Shown here: one piece after another, positions 53,907 through 63,312 of the stretch
Numbering within the stretch: the first letter of the stretch is position 1
How the letters are laid out: each line of letters opens with the position of its first letter
NCBI GenBank assembly: GCA_036426205.1
Contig: CM071570.1
Span: forward strand, 140,325,048-140,389,047
Source: Ascaphus truei
Taxonomy: Eukaryota > Chordata > Amphibia > Anura > Ascaphidae
DNA length: 64,000 bases
Reading direction: 5' to 3'
Translations under genes and position numbers: made by a program
Notes under the pieces: model-generated
The model's database searches: none
The model's input: only the letters and a program-made list of their open reading frames with translations
Told to the model about the DNA's origin: nothing

Positions 53907-54996
53907 AGCCTACAATTTAGTAAGGATACGAGAGGGGGACGAGTGGAAGACTGCTTTTAACACCCATGACGGCCACTACGAATACCTGGTGATGCCGTTC
54001 GGCCTGTGCAATGCACCAGCAGTTTTCCAGGATTTTGTCAACGAGATTTTTCGGGACATTCTTAACAAATTTCTTATTGTTTACCTAGATGACATCCTTA
54101 TCTTTTCTCAATCCACTCAAGAGCACATCAAACACGTTCAACAGGTGTTGTTACGCCTTCGGGAGAACCATCTCTTTGCGAAATTGGAGAAATGTCAGTT
54201 CCATCTCAAATCAGTGGCGTTTTTGGGTTACGTTGTTTCTGATTCCGGTTTCAATATGGACCCAGAGAAACTTAAGGCGATTTTGGACTGGCCTCGCCCG
54301 AACACTCTCAAAGCTGTGCAACGCTTCCTAGGTTTTGCAAACTATTATCGACGCTTCATCCGCAATTTTTCCTCTACAGTATCTCCCATAACTGCTCTCA
54401 CGAAGAAAGGTGCAGATCCTTCATCATGGTCTGAAACCGCCATACAGGCATTTGATCTGCTGAAAAGGGCTTTTGTCTCTGCGCCCATCCTCACACACCC
54501 GGATCCTAAACTTCCATTTACCTTGGAGGTAGATGCTTCTGACATTGGGGCTGGGGCTGTTTTGTCCCAGAGGACATCTCCTTTAGCCAGACTGCACCCA
54601 TGCGCCTTCTTTTCGAAGAAATTTTCATCCGCAGAACAGAACTACGATGTCGGGAACCGGGAACTTTTAGCAATCAAATTAGCATTAGAGGAGTGGAGAC
54701 ATTTCTTAGAAGATACAGAGACACCCATAACCATTCTTACAGACCATAAGAACCTTCTCTACCTAGAAGGGGCACGTCGTTTGAACTCTCGGCAAGCCCG
54801 CTGGGCATTATTTTTTTCACGATTCAATTTCCTCATCTCCTTCATTCCTGGCTCCAAGAACCTTAAAGCTGACGCCCTCTCTCGACAGTTCCTTGCAGAG
54901 GACAAATTTGAAGAACAGCTAGAGACTATCATTCCTTCCAGATGTATCCTGTCCGCCAATTCCTTTGATATTATGGGCAAGATTCAATCCGAGTAA
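53907..54996 (+). pseudogene. Gypsy reverse transcriptase and RNase H (partial pol)
   Basis: The frame enters at [18 protein letters not shown], right after where motif A (LDLR) would be. It goes through [20 protein letters not shown], the catalytic [17 protein letters not shown] and [13 protein letters not shown]. The RNase H domain then shows [44 protein letters not shown] and ADALSRQ. RT and RNase H active-site residues that are present look intact. It ends in a stop codon at 54994-54996, inside the RNase H-integrase linker of pol. The frame continues unchanged beyond that stop. Confidence 0.9.
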
Positions 54997-55289
54997 TCTC
55001 AGATTCCTATAGGGCTCAAAGTTCCAGAGGGAAGACTCTACATGGCAGTCCAACACCGCAAAAAGGTTTTAGAATGGTGTCATTCTTCTAAATCTGCAGG
55101 ACATCTGGGGATACGGAAGACCAACGATCTCGTTCAACGCACCTTCTGGTTGCCAGAGAGAGCTAAGGATGTAGAGGAGTTTGTCAAAGCGTGTGGTATT
55201 TGTGCTCGCAACAAGGTACCTCGGGTCAAACCAGCAGGCCTTCTTCTTCCTTTACCTATTCCAGACCATCCCTGGAACCATACTGTATT
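54997..55289 (+). pseudogene. Gypsy integrase N-terminal zinc-binding domain
   Basis: In the same frame as the RT-RNase H part, after its stop: EWCHSSKSAGHLGIRKTNDL, then FWLPERAKDVEEFVKACGIC and ARNK. The H-x-H...C-x2-C pattern (CHSS..GHLG, CGIC) is the HHCC zinc finger of integrases. A one-base shift at about 55285 moves the catalytic core into the next frame. Confidence 0.85.
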
Positions 55290-56370
55290 TCTATGGACTT
55301 CATTGTGGAGCTTCCAGATTCCAAGGGAAAGGATACGATTCTTGTGGTCATTGATCGTTTTTCCAAACAGACGCATCTTGTGCCTTTGAGGGGTCTTCCG
55401 AATTCCTCCCGCCTTGCGGATGTCTTCATTCAGGAGATTTTTCGTCTTCACGGGGTGCCAGCAACTATTGTTTCGGACCGTGGATCTCAATTTGTATCAA
55501 GATTTTGGCGTGCCTTTTCCCGAAAATTGGGGATTTCACTTCAATTCTCTTCAGGATACCACCCACAGACCAATGGGCAGACGGAGAGGGCCAACCAAAA
55601 CCTGGAACAGTATCTTCGATGTTTTATAACCGATACGCAGCAGGATTGGGTGGATTTGCTTCCTTGGGCCGAGTTTGCTCTTAACTCTCTTCGCAATGAT
55701 TCCACTCAAGAATCTCCATTTTTTATTAATTGTGGCTTTCATCCTTCTCGTTTACCCTTCTCCTCCCTATCCTCAGGAGTACTAGTGGTGGACAAGCGCA
55801 TCTCCCGGCTGAAAGACTTATGGACAAGGATTCAGGAGAACTTAAAGGTAGCTACAGGGAGACAGAAACTCCAGGCAGATCGCCTTCGACGTCAAGTACC
55901 GGAGTTTGTTCCAGGAGACAAGGTGTGGCTTTCTTCCAGGAATATCCGACTAAAGGTTCCTACCATGAAGCTTGCTCCCAAGTTCCTCGGTCCCTTCCCC
56001 GTAGTTAGGAGGGTTAATCCTGTGGCTTACCATCTATGCCTTCCACCTTCGATGAAAATACCTTCAGTCTTCCATGTATCCTTACTTAAACCAGTATTTC
56101 AGAGTCCTCGCTTTTCCAAGAATATTTCTCCTCCACTTCCTCTTACGATTCAGGGTCAACAGGAGTACGAGGTCCAGTTTATCTTGGATTCCAGGATCTC
56201 CAGAGGAGGAGTACAATACCTGGTTCACTGGAAGGGGTTCGGACCTGAGGAACGTTCATGGATTCCCCATTGGGATCTTCACGCACCTCGCCTTCTTCAG
56301 GCTTTCCATCATAGGAATCCCTCCAAGCCTTGTCATGGACGCCCGGAGGTCGCCCCTGAAGGGGGGGGTA
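55285..56370 (+). pseudogene. Gypsy integrase core and chromodomain
   Basis: The catalytic triad of a DD35E integrase is present: ISMDFIVELP, TIVSDRGSQFVSRFW and TNGQTERANQNLEQ. The C-terminal domain follows (PGDKVWLSSRNI, KLAPKFLGPFPVVRRVNPVA, PSVFHVSLLKP). A chromodomain ends the protein (YEVQFILDSRISRGGVQYLV, HWKGFGPEERSWIP). Chromodomains direct insertion to marked chromatin and define chromoviruses. The stop lies close to the purine tract. The frame remains open into the LTR in the raw sequence. Confidence 0.9.
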
Positions 56371-56371
56371 C
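56352..56371 (+). promoter_or_regulatory. polypurine tract (plus-strand primer)
   Basis: CCTGAAGGGGGGGGTAC directly precedes the LTR start TGTAAGG. The tract has the same shape as those at about 17905 and 18394. Confidence 0.75.
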
Positions 56372-57167
56372 TGTAAGGAAGCAGGAGTCACACCGTGCAC
56401 GGCGTGCTCCTTACACACCCGCGGCTCTGTCTGGGTCTCCCGCGGCTCGCATAGACTCCTTTCCCATGGCGCCAAGCTCCGGTCCTCCTATGCGCGCACG
56501 CGCACATCAAGTCTTCTCTTCTGCCCTCGGTTCAGGAAGTGGGTCCGCGCACGCAGCTGCAGACACTGCCACAGGGAGGCGCGGCCACACAGGGGCGCAC
56601 CAACCCTTTAAAGAGACAGTTCACTTTTTCAATGCCACTATACAATGCACCAATACTTCTAGGATTTATAGCTCCTCTTCCAGGAACTCATCTAGACCTA
56701 TCCCTGTCTCAGCCTGGCCCATTCACACACTCCCACGTTGCAACTCGGCTATTGGTTCCTCATACCTACATATACCCTCCAGATTCATTAACTCATCGGC
56801 TGAGCATAGAACCAGTTGTTCTCATCACTCTCTGCCTTCCTAGTTTTGTTCCACAGTTTTCCTCGTGTACCGGACCGGCTTCTGCTACGTCTTCCTGCAC
56901 CTCTGGCATCCCGAACTCGGCATACGGCATCACAACTCTCCTCATCTCTGGCATTCGGATTCTGGCTTACGGTAAACGACAACGTCTCTCTCTCTAACCC
57001 TGGACTTGGCTACCGCACCCTCTACCATCCGTACCTCTCCTACCCTGATCCCGGAATCCCAGACCATTCTTCAATCAAGACGTGCCCTCGTGGCTGTGGG
57101 TGGCGTAATTACATTTCCCACCTCAGCACCGCGGTCCCGTCACGTTTGTGGTGAGCACATCCTGACA
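56372..57167 (+). repeat. 3' LTR of the chromovirus
   Basis: It starts TGTAAGGAAGCAGGAG and ends GAGCACATCCTGACA. It is CpG-rich in the first 220 bases (GCGCGCACGCGCAC) and CT-rich later. CCCACCTCAGCACC near its 3' end matches the solo LTR at 45101-45908. No partner LTR is in the window. Confidence 0.8.
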
Positions 57168-57515
57168 TCCATCAATGAATAAAATGATCTGATTATTTGA
57201 AATCATATTCTACAGTACACAGGATAAGAATTCCTTCCAATGTTCAATTCAACTGTGTAAACTGATTCAAGCCCTACGAAAAGCAGTTGTAGCTTAAGCT
57301 CTACAATTTGGTATTTTGTGGTTCTCATCAGCATAGTAAGAAAGACTATTGTAGATACTTATATTATAGAAAAAGAGTGTTGTCTTCTTCAAATGAAATG
57401 GTCATTTATTGCATACTGTACACATCAGACAGCCATATTAAGGTGTGTGCTTCCAAATTTGTCATTTTATTAATCAATTTCTGTTCCAGCTAGTGTTTTT
57501 CATCTATACAAACAT
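57168..57515. other. unassigned spacer
   Basis: AT-rich flank between the chromovirus LTR and the Harbinger-like sequence. No gene. Confidence 0.5.
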
Positions 57516-57773
57516 TATGGGCCTCATGCAGTAAGCGACGAATATGTGAAATCGGCAAGCTTACCGATTAGTCATTTTATTGGCGATTTTCCCTCTCCGT
57601 ATGCAGTAAGTGCCGAATACATTCAAAATCAAGCCGAAAACAAATCCGCCCACTCTCACGATGATTTGCCGATCACACACAGGTGTATCGGCGTGCGTGG
57701 CGGGGTGCTGTTAGGTTGCCCAATCACAAATCTTGCTGAATCAGGCGAACCAAGCATGTATTGGATAGCGCGC

Positions 57774-57783
57774 CATATTTAAA
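57774..57783 (+). promoter_or_regulatory. TATA-like box of the Myb gene
   Basis: ATATTTAAAG stands about 230 bases upstream of the ATG at 58008, behind a GCGCGCC motif and ahead of a leader without upstream coding features. Placement fits a core promoter; no other support. Confidence 0.4.
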
Positions 57784-58007
57784 GGCAACGTGTACTGGTA
57801 ATCATTCTCTGTGTTGTTGGGAGTGAGAGAGAGAGACGCACAGAGCTGGGTGATTTAAGATTTGCATATTGACTGAGAGACTTGTTGTGTATTGTGAGAG
57901 CTTTGTCCTTTGTTGTTTTGTTTACATCTTTGTCTTGTTTTATATGTGGAAGTGTTTCGTGTGATTGGCTGTACATTTGTTGTCTGTTTTTTGTGAGTGC
58001 TGTAAGT

Positions 58008-58515
58008 ATGCCCGCAAAGCGTGGGAAGAGTGATGCTGGTGGGAGTGGGAGTGCTACTCGTGCGAGTACACGTCAGAGTGAACGTACTGTTCAGGGGAGT
58101 GATGTTGCTAGGAGTGCGAGTGCTGTTGCTGGGAGTGCTGTTGCTGCGAGTGGTGTTGCTGGGAGTGTGAGTGGTGTTGCTGGGAGTGTGAGTGCTGTTG
58201 CTGGGAGTGGGAGTGCTGGTGCTAGGAGTGCGAGTGCTGTTGCTGGGAGTGGGAGTGCTGGTGCTGGGAGTGCTGCTGGTGGCGCAGTTGCTGATGGGGT
58301 GTCTGGTGGTGGCGTGCTTGCTGGTGGCCAGCTTTTGGAGTCTCTTCCATTGGAAGAAGGAGAGTCCAGTCAGCACCAGCCAAGCTCTGAGCCTAAACCT
58401 GCTCGGAAGAAACGTGTGGAGAAGCCACGTAATCCTCGCTTCAATGACCAGGAAAATAGAGCTCTTGTCACTGGGATTCTGGAGCACTATCACAGTATCT
58501 ATGGACATTTAGTAG
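58008..58515 (+). CDS. Harbinger-type Myb/SANT protein, exon 1
   Basis: The exon encodes residues 1-169 and ends one base into the next codon. It begins MPAKRGKSDAGGSGSATRAS and continues into a long alanine/glycine/serine/valine low-complexity region encoded by repeats of GTTGCTGGGAGTG. A basic stretch (KPARKKRVEKPRNPR) that could be a nuclear signal leads into the first helices of the Myb/SANT-like domain (RFNDQENRALVTGILEHYHS). The donor is AG|GTAAGT. The ATG is chosen because it is the first after the TATA-like box and leader that opens this frame with a basic N-terminus. The family binds transposon ends and carries the transposase into the nucleus; NAIF1 and TSNARE1 are known host relatives of this domain. 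Confidence 0.8.
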
Positions 58516-59140
58516 GTAAGTGTACCTTTCCATTTATTCTTCAAATACATGTGATCCTAGGTCATCTGAGTTTTGTTCATATATCCACCACCAGTCTAAG
58601 TTCTTTCAAATCTAAGGCTGTCTCACACTTTAATCTGGTCTGTAACTGTTTCATACGCTCATAATATATATTTTCTTTAACTGTGCATGCAATGTCTTGT
58701 ATATAATGTATACCTTGTTCATCTATGTAACTGTATTTGTAACCATGTATTATTTTGTTTTACTCTGTGCCCAGGACATACTTGAAAACGAGAGGTAACT
58801 CTCAATGTATTACTTCCTGGTAAAATATTTTAAATATAAAATAAATAAATAAATAAATAAATATGGGTACAGAATATCTGTCTATGTTAATTATTGTGGA
58901 AACACAGCTTTTTATCATGCGTTACAAGGACAACTAAACACAGGCGTTCAATTTGCCATAACTGCATACAATATGAATGCAAGCTTGCTTACATGTCTAG
59001 GTTTAGTAGTGAATGCTCATGTGCTTCACATATTACACCTAAAACAGCATGTTTGCTATCTCTTGGAACAGCTAGCAGTGTAGGAAACTGGTGCTTGTAT
59101 TATTATTAATTAACCTCATATATTTTCTATGTTTTTAAAG
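58516..59140 (+). other. intron 1 of the Myb gene
   Basis: GT donor at 58516-58517 and TTTTTAAAG acceptor ending at 59140; phase 1. It contains an inserted LINE 3' end (58570-58865), which accounts for roughly half of its 625 bases. Confidence 0.75.
58570..58865 (+). mobile_element. LINE 3' end inserted in intron 1
   Basis: CACCAGTCTAAGTTCTTTCA through TGTCTCACACTTTAATCTGG reads SSFKSKAVSHFNLVCN, the same C-terminus as at 38594-38932. The 3' UTR (ACTTGAAAACGAGAGGTAAC, ATTACTTCCTGGTAAAATAT) and an AAAT-repeat tail follow. Only about 30 codons remain. The exon 1 frame as predicted without splicing runs into this insertion, which is an artefact. Confidence 0.85.
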
Positions 59141-59446
59141 GGCGGACAAGTTCATCAAGCAAAAAAGAAATGTGGGACACAATAGTCATTGTTGTCAATG
59201 CGTGTGGGAATAGTGTCAGGGTCAAGGATAATTGTCGCAAGAGATTTGACGATATTCGGTCAAAATTAAAACAGAAAATACAAGACCATCGCGTGCATGC
59301 TACTGGCACTGGAGGTGGGCCGACACCACAACGTCTGATATTAACTCCATTGGAGGAGCTGCTTCGGGCAAAATTACTTCCCGTCGTCGTGGAGGGCTTG
59401 GCCGGTGACCGTGATATTGGAATTTATCCCTCACAATTTCCACCAG
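59141..59446 (+). CDS. Harbinger-type Myb/SANT protein, exon 2
   Basis: Completes the Myb/SANT-like domain: MWDTIVIVVNACGNSVRVKD supplies the tryptophan and V-N-A of helix 2, and NCRKRFDDIRSKLKQKIQDH the recognition helix region. A conserved linker follows (GGPTPQRLILTPLEELLRAK, GIYPSQFPP). It begins two bases into a codon and ends one base into the next, matching exon 1 and exon 3. The donor is CAG|GTGAGA. The W...VNA.G..R....CRKR..D.+.K.K order matches Myb_DNA-bind_5-type proteins of Harbinger origin. Confidence 0.85.
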
Positions 59447-60843
59447 GTGAGAAATATTACTGTACTAGGCGTGTCGTTGCTTACAGTTATTTTGCATATT
59501 TCCGCTGCTTTTTATACTGTCTTCACAATATAAGCATACCTGCATCTATATATTTATATGTCTTATTCTGTATATATATATATATCTCAAAATAGACATA
59601 TATGTTGTAGTCCTACTAAAAGCAGTAACTAATATAGCACGTGCCATTGCGTGGTCACTTACATGTGAATTCCCAAAATGCATTGCTGCAGTGGAAGCAA
59701 TTGATGGTGGGCGAAGATGGGGAACAACAGGGTAGTACACATGTGTAACACATGCTAATGATAAATTATTACTAGCTAAAGGTACAGAACATAAATATGT
59801 ATAATATTATTGTGTATTTTATTTATTTTACTCCTACAAACACGACATTACTGCCTATTCTAAGCATGCATCAAATATATTGCATGCAATGGCCTACAAA
59901 CATCACTTGCACTAACACATCTATAGTTGTTTATGAAAAGGTCCATTTTTGCTTTATGTCATATACAGACAGCATAATGAGGCACACGTAGCATATGTTG
60001 TGTCATTGTGTTCATAACTTAAACACTGCAGACGACTATTTAGCTCCTCTACCATTGTGTTAAAGCAGCTGCAATGAATATGTCATCACAGCATACACGT
60101 CAACAGAGGGGGTGGGGTTCAGCACACACACAAATTACAGGGTCATCTTAGGGTCAACTTAGTTCACACCATTTTCACCTGTTTGAAGCAATTGAAAGGT
60201 CTGGCTGATTAGGGTTTTTGGGGAAGGGAATACCGTTCTTACATCCTGACTAGCACAACTGAAGTTAATCACACTCATTTGAAAGCTTAACTCTAGCTAC
60301 TAAATGCCCCAACAAGTCATTAGTTATCAAACCGTACGTCAAACATTAGTTCACTCATATCTATAGTTGAACTACTATCAACGACACATTATCACACACT
60401 GCATGTGTTGTCTTGTTGAGTGACAGCCACATTCAGGTGTGCCACATCTTCTATTAATGTACCACACATATCCTGTACCAAAAACAAAACTTTTTGCAAT
60501 ATGACCACCTTCATGATAACCATTGTGAATGTTCATCTCATGATAGTTATGTACATTATGATACTGATATGACTACACAACATATGATTTTTATGTACAA
60601 ATTTAATCAATTTATCCTCACGCATTACTGCAGAAACATAGTATGTTGTATGTTAGGGAACTCAAAAGTTCTAAGTACACAGGCATGTACATTGTTATTA
60701 CAACTATTTATGTTCACTTGCACACACACATTTTCGGTTAATGAACTGATGCCGTTAGGTACTCATAAATACAAAACATACAATAACTGTTTGTTCAATA
60801 TTTACACATGTAAATGTACAACTAATGTTATTGTTATATATAG
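59447..60843 (+). other. intron 2 of the Myb gene
   Basis: 1.4 kb, GTGAGA donor and ATATATAG acceptor, phase 1. AT-rich with no gene inside; a TA run lies at 59570-59584. Confidence 0.65.
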
Positions 60844-60921
60844 TTGCCCCTGGAGGACATGTGTCACCTGAGACGGAACAAGTGTCTTCACCTGGGTCAT
60901 GCAGCTCAACACACCTAGAAG
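60844..60921 (+). CDS. Harbinger-type Myb/SANT protein, exon 3
   Basis: A 78-base exon coding for VAPGGHVSPETEQVSSPGSC and SSTHLE, a serine/proline-rich linker. It keeps phase 1 on both sides, with acceptor TATATAG|TTGCC and donor AAG|GTGAGT. It is called because it joins exon 2 and exon 4 without breaking the frame. It is short and without a domain, so support is from splice sites and phase alone. Confidence 0.65.
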
Positions 60922-61286
60922 GTGAGTGTATCAGTTGGTGGCCATATAATATGTGCACTTCTATATGTTATGTTGTCATGTTCATTATTGGTTTTGCACA
61001 TGTTCTTTAAATAGGATTACTTAGTGTCAGTGAAAATGAAGTGTAAGGCAACATGTATTGTGTTAGTGATGTTAACTATCATGTAGGAGTTGTGAGTTTA
61101 GAGCAAGTGTTCATTCATTCATATTTCATACTGAGTCCAAACATTATTCGTAAGTCAAGGTAGATTTTAATGTGAGGTTATGAAACGTATGGAAACATGT
61201 TAGGTGTTACTTATGACACAGTATAATGACATAGTAAAACAGCAGAGATTAACATGCCATTTAATAATGTGTACATTTATTTTTAG
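60922..61286 (+). other. intron 3 of the Myb gene
   Basis: 365 bases, GTGAGT donor, TTATTTTTAG acceptor with a good pyrimidine run, phase 1. Nothing inside. Confidence 0.7.
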
Positions 61287-62269
61287 AACATGATGATGAA
61301 GATGATGATGATGATGCCGCCATAGACACAGAAATACAATCAAGTGAGCATGAAGAGGTTCAAATTGAAACAGTTATACCGCCAAATCGTCCATCAACTA
61401 ACACATACGATGCAATAGTAGCTTCTGAGGGAAAAATTGTGGAAGCAGAAAATCGTCGCCATTCTGATCTGATGACAGTGCTGGAAAGGATGATTGCATT
61501 GCAGGAAGAAACGATATCACAATTGGCACATCTCCACAGAGTCTTCATTGAAGTGCCTAAACAGTTGCAAAAAATCAACACCTCATTCGAAGCATTAGTT
61601 GTTCAGCAAACCCAAGCAAATTACTTGAGAATGACTACTGTACCACATTTCAACTTCAACACCTCACAGGCAGGATCTTTACATGCTGGTAATTTTTCAC
61701 CACATGCATCTGAGCTTCATTCCCCAGGTCCGAATGTTACCGGTCAAGTAGCAGACATTGCTGTGCAGGTTCCTGACGACATCCTACCGCTGCCATCTGT
61801 ACAAAATCAGGAGCTGACACCTACAAAGGAGGCGACAAAAACAAAACAGCACAAGCAGTTACTACTGACCAGTTTTTGGACACACACAAAAAAAGACACA
61901 CATGAAACAGACCAACCATCACTTGTGCAGTGTCTACCAACTTGCTCACATGTGTCAGTGGGCACAAGCCCTGTCGGTGAGTCACTGGCCAAAAGCCCTG
62001 TCGGTGAACAGTTACTGCCCAAAAGCCCAGTAGGTGAGTCACTGCCCAAAAGCCCTGTAGGTAAGTCACTGGCCACAAGCCCTGTAGGTGAGTCACTGGC
62101 CACAAGCCCTGTAGGTGAGTCACTGGCCACAAGCCCTGTAGGTGAGTCCCTGGCCACAAGCCCTGCCCGTGAAGTGCCAGAGGCTAAAGTTGTTGCAAAA
62201 CGAAAAAGGAAAATCCAAGAGACAACAAGCAGGCCTGTTACTCGCTCTCAAAAGGAACAAAAAAAATAA
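61287..62269 (+). CDS. Harbinger-type Myb/SANT protein, exon 4 (C-terminal)
   Basis: Codes for the last 326 residues. It starts with an acidic run (EHDDEDDDDDAAIDTE), then a helical, probably coiled-coil region (SDLMTVLERMIALQEETISQ, LAHLHRVFIEVPKQLQKINT) suitable for partner binding. A linker containing KQLLLTSFWTHTKK follows, then seven tandem nine-residue repeats SPVGESLA(T/K) plus a partial one. A basic tail (VVAKRKRKIQE, RPVTRSQKEQKK) that looks like a nuclear signal ends the protein. The stop at 62267-62269 overlaps an AATAAA hexamer. GTG at 61439 is an internal valine codon, not the start. The whole joined frame is 624 codons with no stop or frameshift. Confidence 0.8.
61964..62168 (+). 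repeat. coding 27-base minisatellite
   Basis: Unit AGTCACTGGCCACAAGCCCT plus GTAGGTG, seven full copies, last ones nearly identical. It encodes SPVGESLAT repeats and carries AGGTGAGTC, a splice-donor match, in most units. Confidence 0.9.
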
Positions 62270-62270
62270 A
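62265..62270 (+). terminator. AATAAA polyadenylation signal overlapping the stop codon
   Basis: AATAAA at 62265-62270 contains the TAA stop at 62267-62269. If used, the 3' UTR would be only 15-30 bases. TATAATTCACTAAATATGTGTTTGG follows as possible GT-rich downstream element. Confidence 0.4.
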
Positions 62271-62300
62271 TGGTATAATTCACTAAATATGTGTTTGGCC

Positions 62301-62770
62301 TTGTTTTGTTGACTTCAGATTATCTAATTAATATTGTATGTATGCTGAAGACTGTGTTGTTTCCAAACTTTCAAGTATGTTCTTGTACACGTGAAGTTTT
62401 GGAAATGTTACCAGTCCTAATTAATGAATAGTGTTATTAATATTGATGTATTAATCGTCTGTTCAGTAATGGTCCACCAGGAGTCAGTTGCTATGTTTAG
62501 AGAATCTGCCATTGACTTACCTGCAAAACATTGTATTTGGGTGTGTTACTTGATGTAATCATTGCATGTGCATATTATTCACATGCAATTAAAAACACAC
62601 ATCTATTTAACTGCAAACATCTTTCTTGTCCGTGTACAACAGGATTATGTGTTAAATATTACTTACCTTTGCCTTGCTTGGCCATTGTAATGTTGTCCTT
62701 TAATCATTTATGTGTTCTTGTTTCAAGAACATCTCTGAATGTATACTAATATATATGTAGTATGTATGGT
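62301..62770. other. unassigned flank
   Basis: No gene or transposase coding signal. Confidence 0.5.
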
Positions 62771-62774
62771 TATA

Positions 62775-62775
<1 letters not shown>

Positions 62776-62814
<39 letters not shown>
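62776..62814. repeat. CA/TA microsatellite
   Basis: About fourteen CA units followed by five TA units. Confidence 0.95.
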
Positions 62815-62850
62815 CGCTGTATGGTGATGCATAGCAGGTGGTACTGTATA

Positions 62851-63312
62851 TACAGTATAGTACAAATGAGAGAACAAGATAAACTCTCTGATTGCACTCA
62901 GTACCCTACTATGAGTGTGAAATTATGATGTGGATGATTACAATAAACTATAATTATAATTAATAAAATATATTTATGAAGGTAAGAAAAAACACAACAT
63001 ACTGTAGGACAAAACAAGGACAGACTAACTCAAAAGCTGGTGTTAGCAGCAGCTAATAGTATGGACCTTATGCTTCTGGTATGTTAGTGTAAAAAAGTGT
63101 TTAAATCACTGTTAGTAATCTTAGCATTTATCAATACTGTAGAAATTCAGTAGATCTATGGCGGAAATATCATATAGAATTGAGCTCTATGAGAATAGTA
63201 TCTAACTCAATTGGGAACAACAGTTACTGCTGTAACCACATTTCACACTCACAGTAGGGTACTGAGTGCAATCAGAACAGTGATCTTGTTCTTCCATTTC
63301 TACTGTACATTT
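62851..63312. mobile_element. candidate terminal-inverted-repeat element
   Basis: About 70 bases at 62851-62923 (AGAACAAGAT..CTGATTGCACTCAGTACC, CTACTATGAGTGTGAAAT) are inverted at 63241-63312 (ATTTCACACTCACAGTAGGG, TACTGAGTGCAATCAGAACA) with a few changes. The 320 bases between have no coding signal. This could be a MITE whose ends are not precisely placed, or a recombination scar. Confidence 0.6.

Larger units (their letters stand above)
53897..57167 (+). mobile_element. 5'-truncated chromodomain Gypsy (chromovirus)
   Basis: The element starts in the middle of the reverse transcriptase just after a TA microsatellite. It continues through RNase H, integrase, chromodomain, polypurine tract and a 3' LTR. 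The 5' LTR, gag, protease and the first RT motif are missing. One in-frame stop (54994) and one frameshift (about 55285) break pol. The rest is well preserved, so it is not very old. Confidence 0.9.
57516..62300 (+). mobile_element. Harbinger-type Myb gene region (left part of a transposon?)
   Basis: The region starts with GGGCCTCATGCAGTAAGCGA and a repeated GCAGTAAGTGCCGAAT, of the style found at ends of frog Harbinger elements. It then holds a TATA-like promoter and a complete four-exon Myb/SANT gene. PIF/Harbinger transposons carry two genes, a DDE transposase and a Myb-like DNA-binding partner. Only the second is seen here. No matching inverted end (CTGCATGAGGCCC) occurs to 64000, so the right end, and perhaps the transposase, would lie outside the window if it is an intact element. 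Confidence 0.6.

Noticed and set aside
57855..58508. 217-codon minus-strand frame rich in S/T/P
   Set aside because: It is the complement of the repetitive exon 1 of the Myb gene and lacks any family motif.
57882..58664. 260-codon unspliced frame as a complete protein
   Set aside because: Its last 50 codons run through the intron 1 donor into a LINE insertion; the spliced model explains the Myb domain better.
61807..62159. Minus-strand frames with SPTGLLGSD-type repeats
   Set aside because: Shadows of the exon 4 coding minisatellite on the other strand.
61964..62168. CRISPR-like regular repeats
   Set aside because: The 27-base units are directly adjacent without spacers and keep the reading frame of a eukaryotic exon.
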